Both the position numbers and the translations under genes were made by a program. 64,000 nucleotides of DNA, taken from a bacterium (GTDB taxonomy: Bacteria; Cyanobacteriota; Vampirovibrionia; Vampirovibrionales; Vampirovibrionaceae). Shown here piece after piece: positions 35,553-43,499 of this stretch (the first letter of the stretch is position 1; each line of letters starts with the position of its first letter). The notes below the pieces were generated by a model. The model ran no database searches and was not told the DNA's origin. It was given only the letters and a program-made list of their open reading frames with translations. The DNA is taken from assembly GCA_030429585.1 (NCBI GenBank), contig JAUIEU010000001.1:987994-1051993 (forward strand). The letters run 5' to 3'.

Positions 35553-35687
35553 TTAAATAGCAACCTTGTGGCGCCCTTTGGCACGACGACGGTTGAGGGT
35601 ACGACGCCCGGTAGCAGTACGCATACGGGTACGAAAGCCACTGACGCGAAGGCGCTTGCGATTGGTGCCGCCTAAAGTGCGTTTCAT
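35553..35687 (-). CDS. rpmH: 50S ribosomal protein L34
   Basis: This 44-codon gene is too short for the ORF track. It translates as a highly basic peptide beginning [19 protein letters not shown], followed by [20 protein letters not shown], the unmistakable L34 pattern. It heads the rpmH-rnpA-yidD-yidC run. GGAGATATTAATT precedes its ATG, giving GGAG about 9 nt upstream as ribosome-binding site. Confidence 0.97.
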   Translation of the reverse strand: MKRTLGGTNRKRLRVSGFRTRMRTATGRRTLNRRRAKGRHKVAI

Positions 35688-35810
35688 AATTAATATCTCC
35701 AAAACAGGGGGTTAAAAGCGATAGAGCAATGCGGCAACAACCACATTACTACAGAGCTTGGCATAATAGGCAAAACATACCGCCATGGCAACGCTGGGCC
35801 CCACATCCTA

Positions 35811-36605
35811 TTACAAGGATTTTACAGCCACCAAGCAATGGCGCTTTTTACCATAGCCTGGGCGCTTTTCCCAGTCAAACCCAGCTGCTGCCAAGCCATC
35901 GCGCACTGGGCGGGCTACCGTAAAGGTGGCCAGCTTGGCCTCTTCAGTGCTATGGCGCCCAACAGCCGCTAGCACTTCGGGGGCCCACATGGTCAGGTTT
36001 TTAGCGGGGGCAAAACCATCCAGGTACCAGGCATCCATAGCAGTAGGCATATGGGTCATTGCCTGGGCCACAGGCTGGCACAACAAGGTTAGCCTTATCT
36101 GCGGGGTCAACGCCACGGAAACCACCCCTGAAAACGCACCCGACACGGCACTGCCTGGCACGTGGTAGGCTGCCACTAAAGCCTGATAATACGGGGCCAA
36201 TACGGGCCACTGTTCCACCGTTTTGGCCGCCACAGCAGAAAAGTCTTGGGGCGACAGCGGGTGGCCTTCCACCGCCACATAATGCCAATGTGCCGGGCGG
36301 TGGGCAGGGTCGGCCGCTTGCCACGCCTGCCAAGTTGCCACCAAATTAAGCCCCGTACCAAAGCCTAATTCGCCTACCGTGGCGGTGTGCGTTCCTGTAT
36401 AAGCATAAGGCCAACCCACCCCAGCCACATACACATACTGGCTTTCCGCCAAGCCATCAACGCGGCTGTAATACACATCGTCGTACCCGGTGGCCACTGG
36501 CACCCCATCCACCCACACCAAGGGGGCAGGCAAGGATAATAACGAATCAGTGGAGAAGTAAGGCACGGCTAACGACAAATGGCTCAGTCTGTAACGCCCC
36601 TTCAT
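35811..36605 (-). CDS. mnmD: MnmD-type tRNA 5-aminomethyl-2-thiouridine methyltransferase
   Basis: The protein matches the methyltransferase half of MnmC, which methylates nm5(s2)U at tRNA wobble position 34. Motifs are DDVYYSRVDGLAESQYVY, VGELGFGTGLNLVATWQAW (SAM site), HWHYVAVEGHPLSPQDF, AWYLDGFAPAKNLTMW (catalytic region) and FTVARPVRDGLAAAGF with PGYGKKRHCL at the end. The FAD-dependent oxidase domain of MnmC is absent, so it is a stand-alone MnmD. I prefer ATG 36605 over the TTG at 36614. It lies between rpmH and dnaA, interrupting the usual rpmH-dnaA junction. Confidence 0.88.
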   Translation of the reverse strand: MKGRYRLSHLSLAVPYFSTDSLLSLPAPLVWVDGVPVATGYDDVYYSRVDGLAESQYVYVAGVGWPYAYTGTHTATVGELGFGTGLNLVATWQAWQAADPAHRPAHWHYVAVEGHPLSPQDFSAVAAKTVEQWPVLAPYYQALVAAYHVPGSAVSGAFSGVVSVALTPQIRLTLLCQPVAQAMTHMPTAMDAWYLDGFAPAKNLTMWAPEVLAAVGRHSTEEAKLATFTVARPVRDGLAAAGFDWEKRPGYGKKRHCLVAVKSL

Positions 36606-37386
36606 CCTACGCAAGACACGCCTGGAATCAAGGCGGTTTAGCCCCTTAGCCCGCCTACGACACCTGTAAGTTGTAACAAACCGTTACAAGACATTGACAA
36701 GCGACTCTATTTCTATCCACCCAAGCCTTTACCGATGTCTGACCCCTTGGCCCAACACCGTATAACAATTCGAGGGCTGTCGTATGTAACAAGTACCCCA
36801 GTGTGATGATCGTCGTTTTTTGGCCTTGTGCTACTGTATCCAAACTATCGCTGTACCCCCTTTGGGGCGCAAGCCAATCAACCCACATCAATCACCTTAT
36901 TTGGGTAGAGAGTTCACTCCCACCCCACGCCTGCACACTGGTTAGACGCCATCGGCACCCAAGATTTGTTGTTGTGACACGAGACCGCTAAAACGGTAGT
37001 AAGAAAGAACATGCAATCCCTCCCCCTACGGCCAAAACATTAGGTTTAGTGAGCACCCGTAGCGATAGGCCCCTTGCACCCCCTGGTTAGACGCCAACCC
37101 AACATTGTCATCCGCCTTTCCTAACACTTATTCGGCCTATGGCCCTATAACCTGGCCCACGCGCCAGCAACAGTGGTAGATGGCGTGCCCCTGGCGTGGC
37201 TTATTCTGTTTTATCTGGTTTTTTTGGTCCCTACTTTTGTCCATGCCCGTTGCTGCCTACACCCTGCCACACCCTGCCACGGCACCTATAGACGATCACT
37301 ACCAGCCCCCCCTCCTCGATCCACGCGATGGAGAAGTGTCCTTTTCCCAGGGCTTTTCTCAAGGCCACCTAACCCCTAATAATGCC
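36606..37386. other. Long non-coding stretch before dnaA; possible replication-origin region
   Basis: About 780 bp between mnmD and dnaA contain no convincing gene. Many bacteria have oriC beside dnaA, and rpmH lies nearby as in the conserved arrangement. However, I find no cluster of TTATCCACA boxes; only CTATCCACC at 36713 comes near. The TTGTAAC-N5-GTTACAA dyad (36671-36689) and another TGTAACA (36785) occur here. The origin call is inference from context; GC-skew would decide it. Part of this stretch would be coding if dnaA begins at 37180 or 37243. Confidence 0.3.
36671..36689. promoter_or_regulatory. Dyad TTGTAAC-N5-GTTACAA
   Basis: Perfect 7-bp arms around a 5-nt spacer lie upstream of the mnmD start (36605) and of dnaA. 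The half-site TTGTAAC recurs in several other intergenic regions of the window. The shape suggests a binding site for a dimeric regulator. Confidence 0.45.
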
Positions 37387-38847
37387 ATGGCCGCCCAAGC
37401 GCCCCCGGCGTTAGGCCATCCCCCCGTGCACGCCTTATGGCCCCAGCTCTGCGAGGCCCTCTCTAGCAGTTTGTCTGCCGCAACGGTACACACCTGGCTT
37501 ATCCCCCTCCAGGCGGTAGACATCCAATACACGGCCCCCTGCACCCTAACCCTAGGCACCGACAGTGCCTTTAAACGCGATTGGGTTAGCAAGCACTACG
37601 CCACCGCTATTGGCAACGCCCTAACGGATGCCACCGGCATGCCCAACTGGCAACTGGCCATTACAGTCCAAGCCCCCAACGCGGCCCAAACCCAGCTACT
37701 GGCCGCCGAAGACGACACCCCTGCCCACACGGCAGCCCCACCCCAATTAAACGCCAGCGAGCGCCACTACCTACATGCGCCAGAAAGCCACCAAACCCTA
37801 CACCCATCGCTACGGCAACTGGCCTATAACAGCCGCTCGTTAAACCCAAAGTACACCTTTGATACATTGGTAACCGGCCAACACAACGAATTTGCCGTGG
37901 CGGCCGCCCAGCTACTGGCCCAACAACCCGGCCAACGCTACAACCCGCTAATGATTTACGGCGGCACCGGCCTGGGTAAAACCCACCTGCTGCACGCCAT
38001 TGGCCACCACATACAACGCCACAGAGACGACGCCAGCGTGTGCGTGGTTACCGCCGAGCAATTTACCAACGAGCTGATTAACGCCGTTAACAAAAAACAG
38101 TGGCAGCCCTTCCGTAACCGCTACCGCCAAGCCGATGTGCTGCTGATTGATGACGTGCAATTTTTAGGCGGCAAAGAGCGCACCCAACAAGAGTTTTTCC
38201 ACACCCTAAACACCCTAACGGAAACCGGCAAACAGGTTGTACTAACCAGCGACCGCTGCCCTGCCGAACTGCAAGGGCTGGATGAACGCCTACGCAGCCG
38301 CTTTGATATGGGGCTGCTAGTAAAGGTAACCTCGCCAGATGATGATACCCGCCGCGCGATTTTAACCAAAAAAGCCGAAGATGCGCAGCTATTTTTAACA
38401 CCCGAGCTAGCCGACTACTTGGTAGACGCCTTTTACGATAATGTTCGACAGTTAGAAGGTGGCCTAAACACAGTGGCCGCCTACACCGAACTACAACACA
38501 AGCTGCCCAGCCTAGCCGTTATGGAAAGCCTGACAGGCCACGTGGCTAAAAAACACGCCAATGTGCCCACCCCTAACCAAGTATTGGGTGCCGTTAGTGC
38601 CCACTGCAATATTAGTATAGAGGCCATTACCGGGCCACAGCGCAGCAAACCGATTGCCCATGCGAGGCAACTGGCCATGCATTGTATGCGCCAATTAACG
38701 CCGGCGAGTTTGACGGACATTGGCCACCACATAGGCGGGCGCCAACACAGCACGGTGCTGCATGCGTGCCAAAAGGTGCACGCACTGGCTCAACAGGATA
38801 CGGACATCCGGCATGATATTAAGGCGATTGAACACTTGTTGAGCTAA
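37387..38847 (+). CDS. dnaA: Chromosomal replication initiator DnaA
   Basis: DnaA is the AAA+ protein that opens oriC. Domain I begins LWPQLCEALSSSLSAATVHTWLIPLQ. After a variable Pro/Ala/Gln-rich domain II comes domain III: KYTFDTLVTGQHNEFAVAAA, Walker A GGTGLGKTHLLHAIG (near residue 193), Walker B LLIDDVQFLGGKERTQQEFFHTLN, and LRSRFDMGLLV. Domain IV ends LTDIGHHIGGRQHSTVLHACQKV, the DnaA-box-binding helix-turn-helix. The start is uncertain: ATG 37387 puts 16 residues before LWPQ, as is usual. ATG 37243 or the track start at 37180 would add an unlikely hydrophobic or low-complexity leader. None has a Shine-Dalgarno sequence. Confidence 0.93.
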   Translation: MAAQAPPALGHPPVHALWPQLCEALSSSLSAATVHTWLIPLQAVDIQYTAPCTLTLGTDSAFKRDWVSKHYATAIGNALTDATGMPNWQLAITVQAPNAAQTQLLAAEDDTPAHTAAPPQLNASERHYLHAPESHQTLHPSLRQLAYNSRSLNPKYTFDTLVTGQHNEFAVAAAQLLAQQPGQRYNPLMIYGGTGLGKTHLLHAIGHHIQRHRDDASVCVVTAEQFTNELINAVNKKQWQPFRNRYRQADVLLIDDVQFLGGKERTQQEFFHTLNTLTETGKQVVLTSDRCPAELQGLDERLRSRFDMGLLVKVTSPDDDTRRAILTKKAEDAQLFLTPELADYLVDAFYDNVRQLEGGLNTVAAYTELQHKLPSLAVMESLTGHVAKKHANVPTPNQVLGAVSAHCNISIEAITGPQRSKPIAHARQLAMHCMRQLTPASLTDIGHHIGGRQHSTVLHACQKVHALAQQDTDIRHDIKAIEHLLS

Positions 38848-38937
38848 ATTAACCGGTACTACCATTGGTTCTGTTCCCTCTCTCTCGACAAATACATCCT
38901 ACATTTTTTATTGTAACGGTGGCCATAATACGGCAGG

Positions 38938-39195
38938 CTAGGCCATCACATTAAAGCTACTGGCCCACTTTTTAGCATTGGCTTTATCATTTTCTGCCAT
39001 ATACCCGGCGGCCAAGCTCATGGCACCAAAAAAGGCTTGGTCCATGGCCACATTTTTAGATTTTAAGGCAAAGGCTGGATCGCCCGCCTGTTGTGGTGTT
39101 GCTTGCCCTGCCAAATTAAGGGCGGCCATATTGGCGTGTTGCAACCTATTGGTATAGGTATTTGCCAACGTGCTACCTGCAAAGCTAATGGACAT
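38938..39195 (-). CDS. Small hypothetical helical protein, 85 aa
   Basis: The product begins MSISFAGSTLANTYTNRLQHANMAALNLAG and ends KKWASSFNVMA; it is alanine-, asparagine- and methionine-rich with helical character and no membrane span. I chose ATG 39195 because AGAGAAGAGA lies just upstream; the track start at 39288 is less plausible. A GGCGATAC element lies about 45 bp upstream on the same strand and resembles the -10 box of the flgM sigma-28 candidate, but its -35 partner is poor. Small Ala/Asn-rich start sequences are common among flagellar or secreted axial proteins, so a link to motility is possible but unproven. Confidence 0.6.
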   Translation of the reverse strand: MSISFAGSTLANTYTNRLQHANMAALNLAGQATPQQAGDPAFALKSKNVAMDQAFFGAMSLAAGYMAENDKANAKKWASSFNVMA

Positions 39196-39357
39196 AGAAT
39201 CTCTTCTCTGGTTATGTTGCTTGGTTTCTCTCTGGCCGTATCGCCAGCCCATCTGCCCTATAGGCACACGACAGGCTTGTACACGCATAAAGTGCCCCCA
39301 GCACCGTTTGGTGCTAAAGCATCACAGCCTTGTTACACGGTAGGGGTTACGCATGAA

Positions 39358-40638
39358 CTAATGGAGCTTAACCAATTCTGGCAACATAGCTGCTAGCACG
39401 GTGCGTACGTGGGCATAACTTAGCCCACCCTGCATAAAGGCGGCATACGGGGGCCGCATGGGCCCATCGGCGCTTAATTCAATAGTGCTGCCTTGCACAA
39501 AGGTGCCGCCGGCCATTAACACCGGGTCTTGGTAACCGGGTAATTGGTCTGGTTGAGGGGTTAAGTGGCTATCTACCGGGCTATTGGCTTGCAACACCTT
39601 ACAAAAGGTTTTTAGGGCATCGCCGCTGCCAAGCTCTATGGTTTGAATAATATCTGTACGGCTGGCTGCCGCCACCGGTGAAACCTTATACCCTGCTTGG
39701 TTAAACAAATGCGCCGCCAGCACCATGCCTTTAACCGCACTGGCCACCACGCTTGGCGCTAAAAACAGGCCTTGCAGCAATGTGCGCGTGGTGTTTTGCA
39801 TAGCCCCACCCTTGGCGCCCACACCGGGGGCTGTCCACGCATCGGCGCAACGATTTACCCATTCGGTTTTGCCCGCAATATAGCCGCCACTTTCTGCCAA
39901 GCCGGCCCCTGGGTTTTTAATTAACGAACCCACCACAATATCGGCGCCCACAGCCGTTGGCTCGGTGGCTTCGACAAATTCGCCATAACAGTTATCTACC
40001 ACCACCACGGCGGTTGGGTTAATGGTTTTGGCGTAGGCCACCATGGCCTGTATATCGGCCACACTAACCGATTGCCGCCATGTGGCATACCCACACGAGC
40101 GTTGAATATACAGCATATTGGCTTTAGCCATGCTGGCCTTGGCTTTCTCTGTGGCTAACTGGGCTAGTTCTAGCGCACCGTCATCATCAAACGGCGCTAT
40201 TTCTTCGTAGGTTACGCCCCACGCCGTCAGCGATTGGCTGCTTTTGCCACGTAAGCCAATCACCTCTTCCAGCGTATCGTAGGGGCGACCGGTTAGACAC
40301 AGCATATGCTGGCCCGGTTGCAAACACCCGCGCAAGGCGGTAGCAATGGCATGGGTACCACTAACCCAATGGGGCCTTACCATGGCCGCTTCTGCCATAA
40401 AGCAATCCGCAGCCACCTTATCTAAGGTTTCTCGGCCAATATCATCGTGGCCATACCCACTAACGGAGTAAAAGTGGCTTTCGCTTACCTTATGGGCACG
40501 AAAAGCAGACAGCACCCGCTCAAACACGGTATATTCTGTGGCGTGAATACTGGCAAATCGCTCTGCTAAGGCTTGCTCGGCAGTGGTTAGGGCCGCCGCC
40601 ATATTGTTTAAAGGGCACGAAACCGTGGGTAAAGGCAT
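39358..40638 (-). CDS. PLP-dependent 'aluminium resistance' family protein (Met gamma-lyase-like)
   Basis: The protein belongs to the Cys/Met-metabolism PLP fold family annotated as aluminium resistance protein (PF06838), common in cyanobacteria and Firmicutes. Marks are YSVSGYGHDDIGRETLDKVAADCF, MVRPHWVSGTHAIATALRG, TGRPYDTLEEVIGLRG, VVVDNCYGEFVE, and GSLIKNPGAGLAESGGYIAG with the PLP-binding Lys. The real substrate of the family is not settled. The 426 aa match it. There is no co-directional neighbour close enough to define an operon. Confidence 0.88.
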   Translation of the reverse strand: MPLPTVSCPLNNMAAALTTAEQALAERFASIHATEYTVFERVLSAFRAHKVSESHFYSVSGYGHDDIGRETLDKVAADCFMAEAAMVRPHWVSGTHAIATALRGCLQPGQHMLCLTGRPYDTLEEVIGLRGKSSQSLTAWGVTYEEIAPFDDDGALELAQLATEKAKASMAKANMLYIQRSCGYATWRQSVSVADIQAMVAYAKTINPTAVVVVDNCYGEFVEATEPTAVGADIVVGSLIKNPGAGLAESGGYIAGKTEWVNRCADAWTAPGVGAKGGAMQNTTRTLLQGLFLAPSVVASAVKGMVLAAHLFNQAGYKVSPVAAASRTDIIQTIELGSGDALKTFCKVLQANSPVDSHLTPQPDQLPGYQDPVLMAGGTFVQGSTIELSADGPMRPPYAAFMQGGLSYAHVRTVLAAMLPELVKLH

Positions 40639-40789
40639 AAGCCAAATCGTCTTTATTACTTACAAATACCCAACGATTATAGGCAAAACACCGGCTAAAT
40701 CCGCCAAAACAATATGCCCCAAGCGGTCACAACGCCAGGGGCATATAAAAAATGAGAGAGGAGAGTAAGTCTAAATCTGTAGGCTGTTG

Positions 40790-40993
40790 TTACTTAACGC
40801 AGCGCAGTGCGGGTAACACGCCCATTTCTTGCTGAAGATCGCGGGCACGGTCGTAGGCTAGCTGGCGGCGTTTGTTGGCGCCCTTAACAATAAACTGCAC
40901 CGCATAACTACGGTTCCGCATAGGGGTGCGCTTGACAAACATACCCTTAACACTGGCATAGGTACCGGTGGTGGTTTGGTCGGTATGGCTCAT
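40790..40993 (-). CDS. Small basic hypothetical protein, 67 aa
   Basis: The product is basic (KGMFVKRTPMRNRSYAVQFIVKGANKRRQLAYDRARDLQQEMG) with a predicted beta-beta-alpha layout and no membrane segment; I do not recognise it. The start ATG 40993 is preferred because AGGAG lies 11 nt upstream, whereas the track start (41014) would place that site inside the coding sequence. It could be a nucleic-acid-binding or assembly protein, but nothing here proves it. Confidence 0.55.
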   Translation of the reverse strand: MSHTDQTTTGTYASVKGMFVKRTPMRNRSYAVQFIVKGANKRRQLAYDRARDLQQEMGVLPALRCVK

Positions 40994-41254
40994 GGTCGTT
41001 CCAGCTCCTGTCAATAATCAGGCCAAATGCCTGTTGTATCGTTTTATCCCGCAGTTAAAATATGTATCGGCATGGTTGCAGAAAACCTTTAAACCAGCAG
41101 GGGCTTTCCTCCCCTATCCAATGGGGATACCCCCCGTTTTGCTCTCCCTACCCATGCATGCACCCCGCCAACATACCGGTTGCGCCGCGTCATCGCCCCC
41201 TTTACAATAGGCCCTATTGGTTTTGTTAAGCTTAGTTAAGGCCCACCGACGACA

Positions 41255-41347
41255 ATGATGGGGTTTTTTCGTACTTATGCCCGCTGGATAGCCTTAGTGG
41301 CTGTTACGGTGTGCAGCGTGTTTTTTATATTGGCTGGCCTGTTTTAG
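41255..41347 (+). CDS. Candidate 30-aa membrane peptide upstream of the EnvC-like gene
   Basis: A 30-codon ORF (MMGFFRTYARWIALVAVTVC..., ending ILAGLF) contains one clear membrane helix preceded by an Arg-rich face, and stops one base before the GTG of the next gene. That spacing is typical of translational coupling. It is too short for the ORF track, has no clear ribosome-binding site and could be chance. Confidence 0.35.
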   Translation: MMGFFRTYARWIALVAVTVCSVFFILAGLF

Positions 41348-41348
41348 C

Positions 41349-42548
41349 GTGACTTCAACCCGCCACACCCCACTGCTATCCGCCTTGGTTCGCACCGTGC
41401 TCTCTGTTGCGATAGCTTGCTGTGTGGTGGCCAGCACCACCATTGCGGTAATGGCCCCCGTTACCCACGCCCAGCAAAGCACATCCACCCTGCACAACCG
41501 CAAACAATCCTTGCAATCCAAACGCAACTACCTACGAAGAAAAAAGGAAGAGAACCTGCGCCAAGCCCGCAGCATGACAAGCCAAATCCTGACCAATCAA
41601 CGCAAACTAGACAATGCCCAATACATTTTAAAGAAAAACCAAAGCACCTTAACCCAAACCCGCAGCCAGCTAGGCGAGCTGGAATACAACATTAACCACA
41701 CCAAACAAGAGTATGAAGCCCTAAAAAAAGAGGCCCGCATGCGGGTACGGCGCATTTACACCAGTGGCCGCACCAATATGCTGCAAATGCTGCTCGATGC
41801 CGAAGACATCCCCACCTTTATGGACCGGCTAACCTACAAGCGCTACTTGGTTCACCATGACAAAGACGTGATCGACGCTTTGGCGGCTAAAGAATCCCAG
41901 CTAAAAAAGCAATTGGCAGACCAACAACGCAAAGAAAACATTATTGGCCAATCCATCAAATCCATTGAAACCCTGCGTACCTCTATTTCTTCTCGCCTAA
42001 TGCACGATAAGAAGCTACGCGAGCGCTACTGGAAAGATGCCAAATCCTACGAACGCGCCGAGCGCGAGCTATTGGCAGAATCGCGCAAGGTAGAGCAAGA
42101 AATTAAAAAGCTGACTAAAGCCAGCACCATTAAAACAGCGCCTGCTAAGGCCACTGGCGGGTTTAGTTGGCCACTGCGCGGTACCATCACCTCGCCCTTT
42201 GGCTACCGTCGCCACCCTATCCACCGCAAACGGCTAATGCACACCGGGTTAGATATTTCTCGGCCCCACGGCTACCCTATTAAGGCCAGCAACGGCGGTA
42301 CGGTTATTTATGCGGGCTGGCGCGGCGGCTACGGCAAAACCGTTATGATTAACCACGGTAACATCCGCGGCAAAAACGTGGTGACCTTATACGCCCACAT
42401 GAGCAGCATTTTAACCCGTAAGGGTGCCAGTGTTAGCAAGGGGCAAACCGTGGGCAAGGTAGGCAGTACAGGCTATGCCACTGGCCCCCACCTCCACTTT
42501 GAAACCCGTGAAAATGGTAAGCCCGTCAACCCGAAAAAGTACCTATAG
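41349..42548 (+). CDS. EnvC-like murein hydrolase activator (coiled coil plus M23)
   Basis: The product has a signal-peptide-like N-terminus (ALVRTVLSVAIACCVVASTTIAVMA), then a long periplasmic coiled coil (about residues 45-265, repeated Gln/Lys/Leu heptads), and a C-terminal M23 domain with PFGYRRHPIHRKRLMHTGLDISRPHGYPIKAS, GYGKTVMINHG and GPHLHFETRENGKPVNP. This is the layout of EnvC/NlpD-type proteins that act at the division site on peptidoglycan. In EnvC itself the M23 site is degenerate; here the His and Asp ligands look intact, so it may be an active endopeptidase. The start is GTG. Confidence 0.86.
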   Translation: MTSTRHTPLLSALVRTVLSVAIACCVVASTTIAVMAPVTHAQQSTSTLHNRKQSLQSKRNYLRRKKEENLRQARSMTSQILTNQRKLDNAQYILKKNQSTLTQTRSQLGELEYNINHTKQEYEALKKEARMRVRRIYTSGRTNMLQMLLDAEDIPTFMDRLTYKRYLVHHDKDVIDALAAKESQLKKQLADQQRKENIIGQSIKSIETLRTSISSRLMHDKKLRERYWKDAKSYERAERELLAESRKVEQEIKKLTKASTIKTAPAKATGGFSWPLRGTITSPFGYRRHPIHRKRLMHTGLDISRPHGYPIKASNGGTVIYAGWRGGYGKTVMINHGNIRGKNVVTLYAHMSSILTRKGASVSKGQTVGKVGSTGYATGPHLHFETRENGKPVNPKKYL

Positions 42549-42607
42549 TAGAAAGGTATTTGGCCATTAAATCCGTTGCTCTATATTTGACACCGATTTA
42601 CCAAATC

Positions 42608-42831
42608 ATTCAGGGAGAAGCGGCTGGAGCCGGTGCGGGGTGTACAATGCGGAACGCATCACACCCCAGCAGACCACTCTGCGGGTGAGCATTGCCCAAA
42701 ATACGAACCAACGGGCAAGCGCAGCCGCATGTTGGAAGGCGAACAGCAAGCGTCGTGGTTACCTTCCAACCCATTGGGAGGGTTTGGGAACACCCTGTTC
42801 CCAATGGGGGTGACGGGGGTTAGCCCCGTCA
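42608..42831 (+). ncRNA. Structured-RNA repeat, copy 1
   Basis: This about 220-bp element is homologous to the one at 54223-54439 and consists of consecutive hairpins. Seen here: CGGCT-gg-AGCCG (42621), GGGGTGT...ACACCCC (42637/42661) enclosing ATGCG-GAA-CGCAT, TTGCCC...GGGCAA (42692/42713), GTTGGAAGG...CCTTCCAAC (42731/42762), TTGGGAACA-CCC-TGTTCCCAA (42784-42804), and TGACGGGG...CCCCGTCA (42811-42831). Several pairs differ from copy 2 by compensatory change, so the fold is conserved. It lies between the convergent EnvC-like and flgM genes and might also end transcription. A relationship to HEARO/omega-RNA relics is possible but unverified. The strand is assigned from the reading used here. 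Confidence 0.6.
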
Positions 42832-42882
42832 AAACGAAAACTACCGCCAAGCCAATAATGACAAACTAGGCCATAGCCACTA

Positions 42883-43245
42883 CTATCTTAAAAAAGCGGC
42901 CAAAGGGCTTTTCAGCAGGCTATCAGCCACATCCTCTGTGTTGTATTGCTCTAGCAAGGCACCAGGGCCACCGCTTTCAAACAGGGCTTTCAGTTCGCTG
43001 ACGCGGGTATCGGCAATCACACTGGCGGATTCGGGTACTTGGCGGCCAAAAGCTACCGCCTGGGCAAGCAAACGAGCCTTAGCACTAATACTAGTTTTGG
43101 TGCTGCCGTCATTGGCATTATCGTAACCCTTAACCTGCTTGGCAGCTTGGGTATCGCTGGCTTCTAACGCTTGGGCCTGGTTGGCCTTAGCCAGTACATT
43201 GGCCGCTAAGTGATTAACACCGGAGTTGTTGATTTGATCCACCAT
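42883..43245 (-). CDS. flgM: FlgM-like anti-sigma-28 factor
   Basis: FlgM holds sigma-28 (FliA) inactive until the hook-basal body is complete and it is exported. The 120-aa product has the FlgM pattern in its C-terminal half: SISAKARLLAQAVAF, then a linker, RVSELKALFESGG, and YNTEDVADSLLKSPLAAFLR, matching the family's two helices that grip sigma. The N-terminal half is Ala/Asn-rich and probably disordered, as in FlgM. It is slightly longer than usual (about 90-100). Its role fits the flagellar genes elsewhere in the window. A good sigma-28 candidate promoter lies upstream. Confidence 0.72.
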   Translation of the reverse strand: MVDQINNSGVNHLAANVLAKANQAQALEASDTQAAKQVKGYDNANDGSTKTSISAKARLLAQAVAFGRQVPESASVIADTRVSELKALFESGGPGALLEQYNTEDVADSLLKSPLAAFLR

Positions 43246-43294
43246 AATCGTTAAATTCCCATAATTCTCTGGAGGTTGTGTTGTGACGGCGCCA

Positions 43295-43321
43295 CTATCG
43301 CCGGTTGCACCTCAATCTGTA
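43295..43321 (-). promoter_or_regulatory. Candidate sigma-28 (FliA) promoter of flgM
   Basis: On the minus strand TACAGATT is followed after exactly 11 nt by GGCGATAG. Against TAAAGTTT-N11-GCCGATAA this gives 6/8 and 6/8 matches with ideal spacing. It lies about 50 bp before the flgM start. Confidence 0.45.
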
Positions 43322-43499
43322 ACCATATCCTTAGTATAGAGGAGGACAGCCCCCAATACATTCACCATTTGGTGGAATTATCGCCCCCAGAAGATTCACC
43401 CCCTGGCTAACTAAAGATTTTGCCCTACCTGCCGAACCCCAGCCACAGTAAGCTAAAAAAAGCATTCTAAACCCCGAAAAACCCTAACACTAGGTATAT

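Noticed and set aside
36655-36891. 78-codon minus ORF upstream of mnmD
   Set aside because: It has no family resemblance or ribosome-binding site and lies in the probable origin/promoter region.
42608-42831. Firm identification of the structured repeat as HEARO/IscB omega-RNA
   Set aside because: Length and multi-hairpin build are compatible, but I cannot recall or test the consensus and no IscB or TnpB gene is present; left as a hypothesis.
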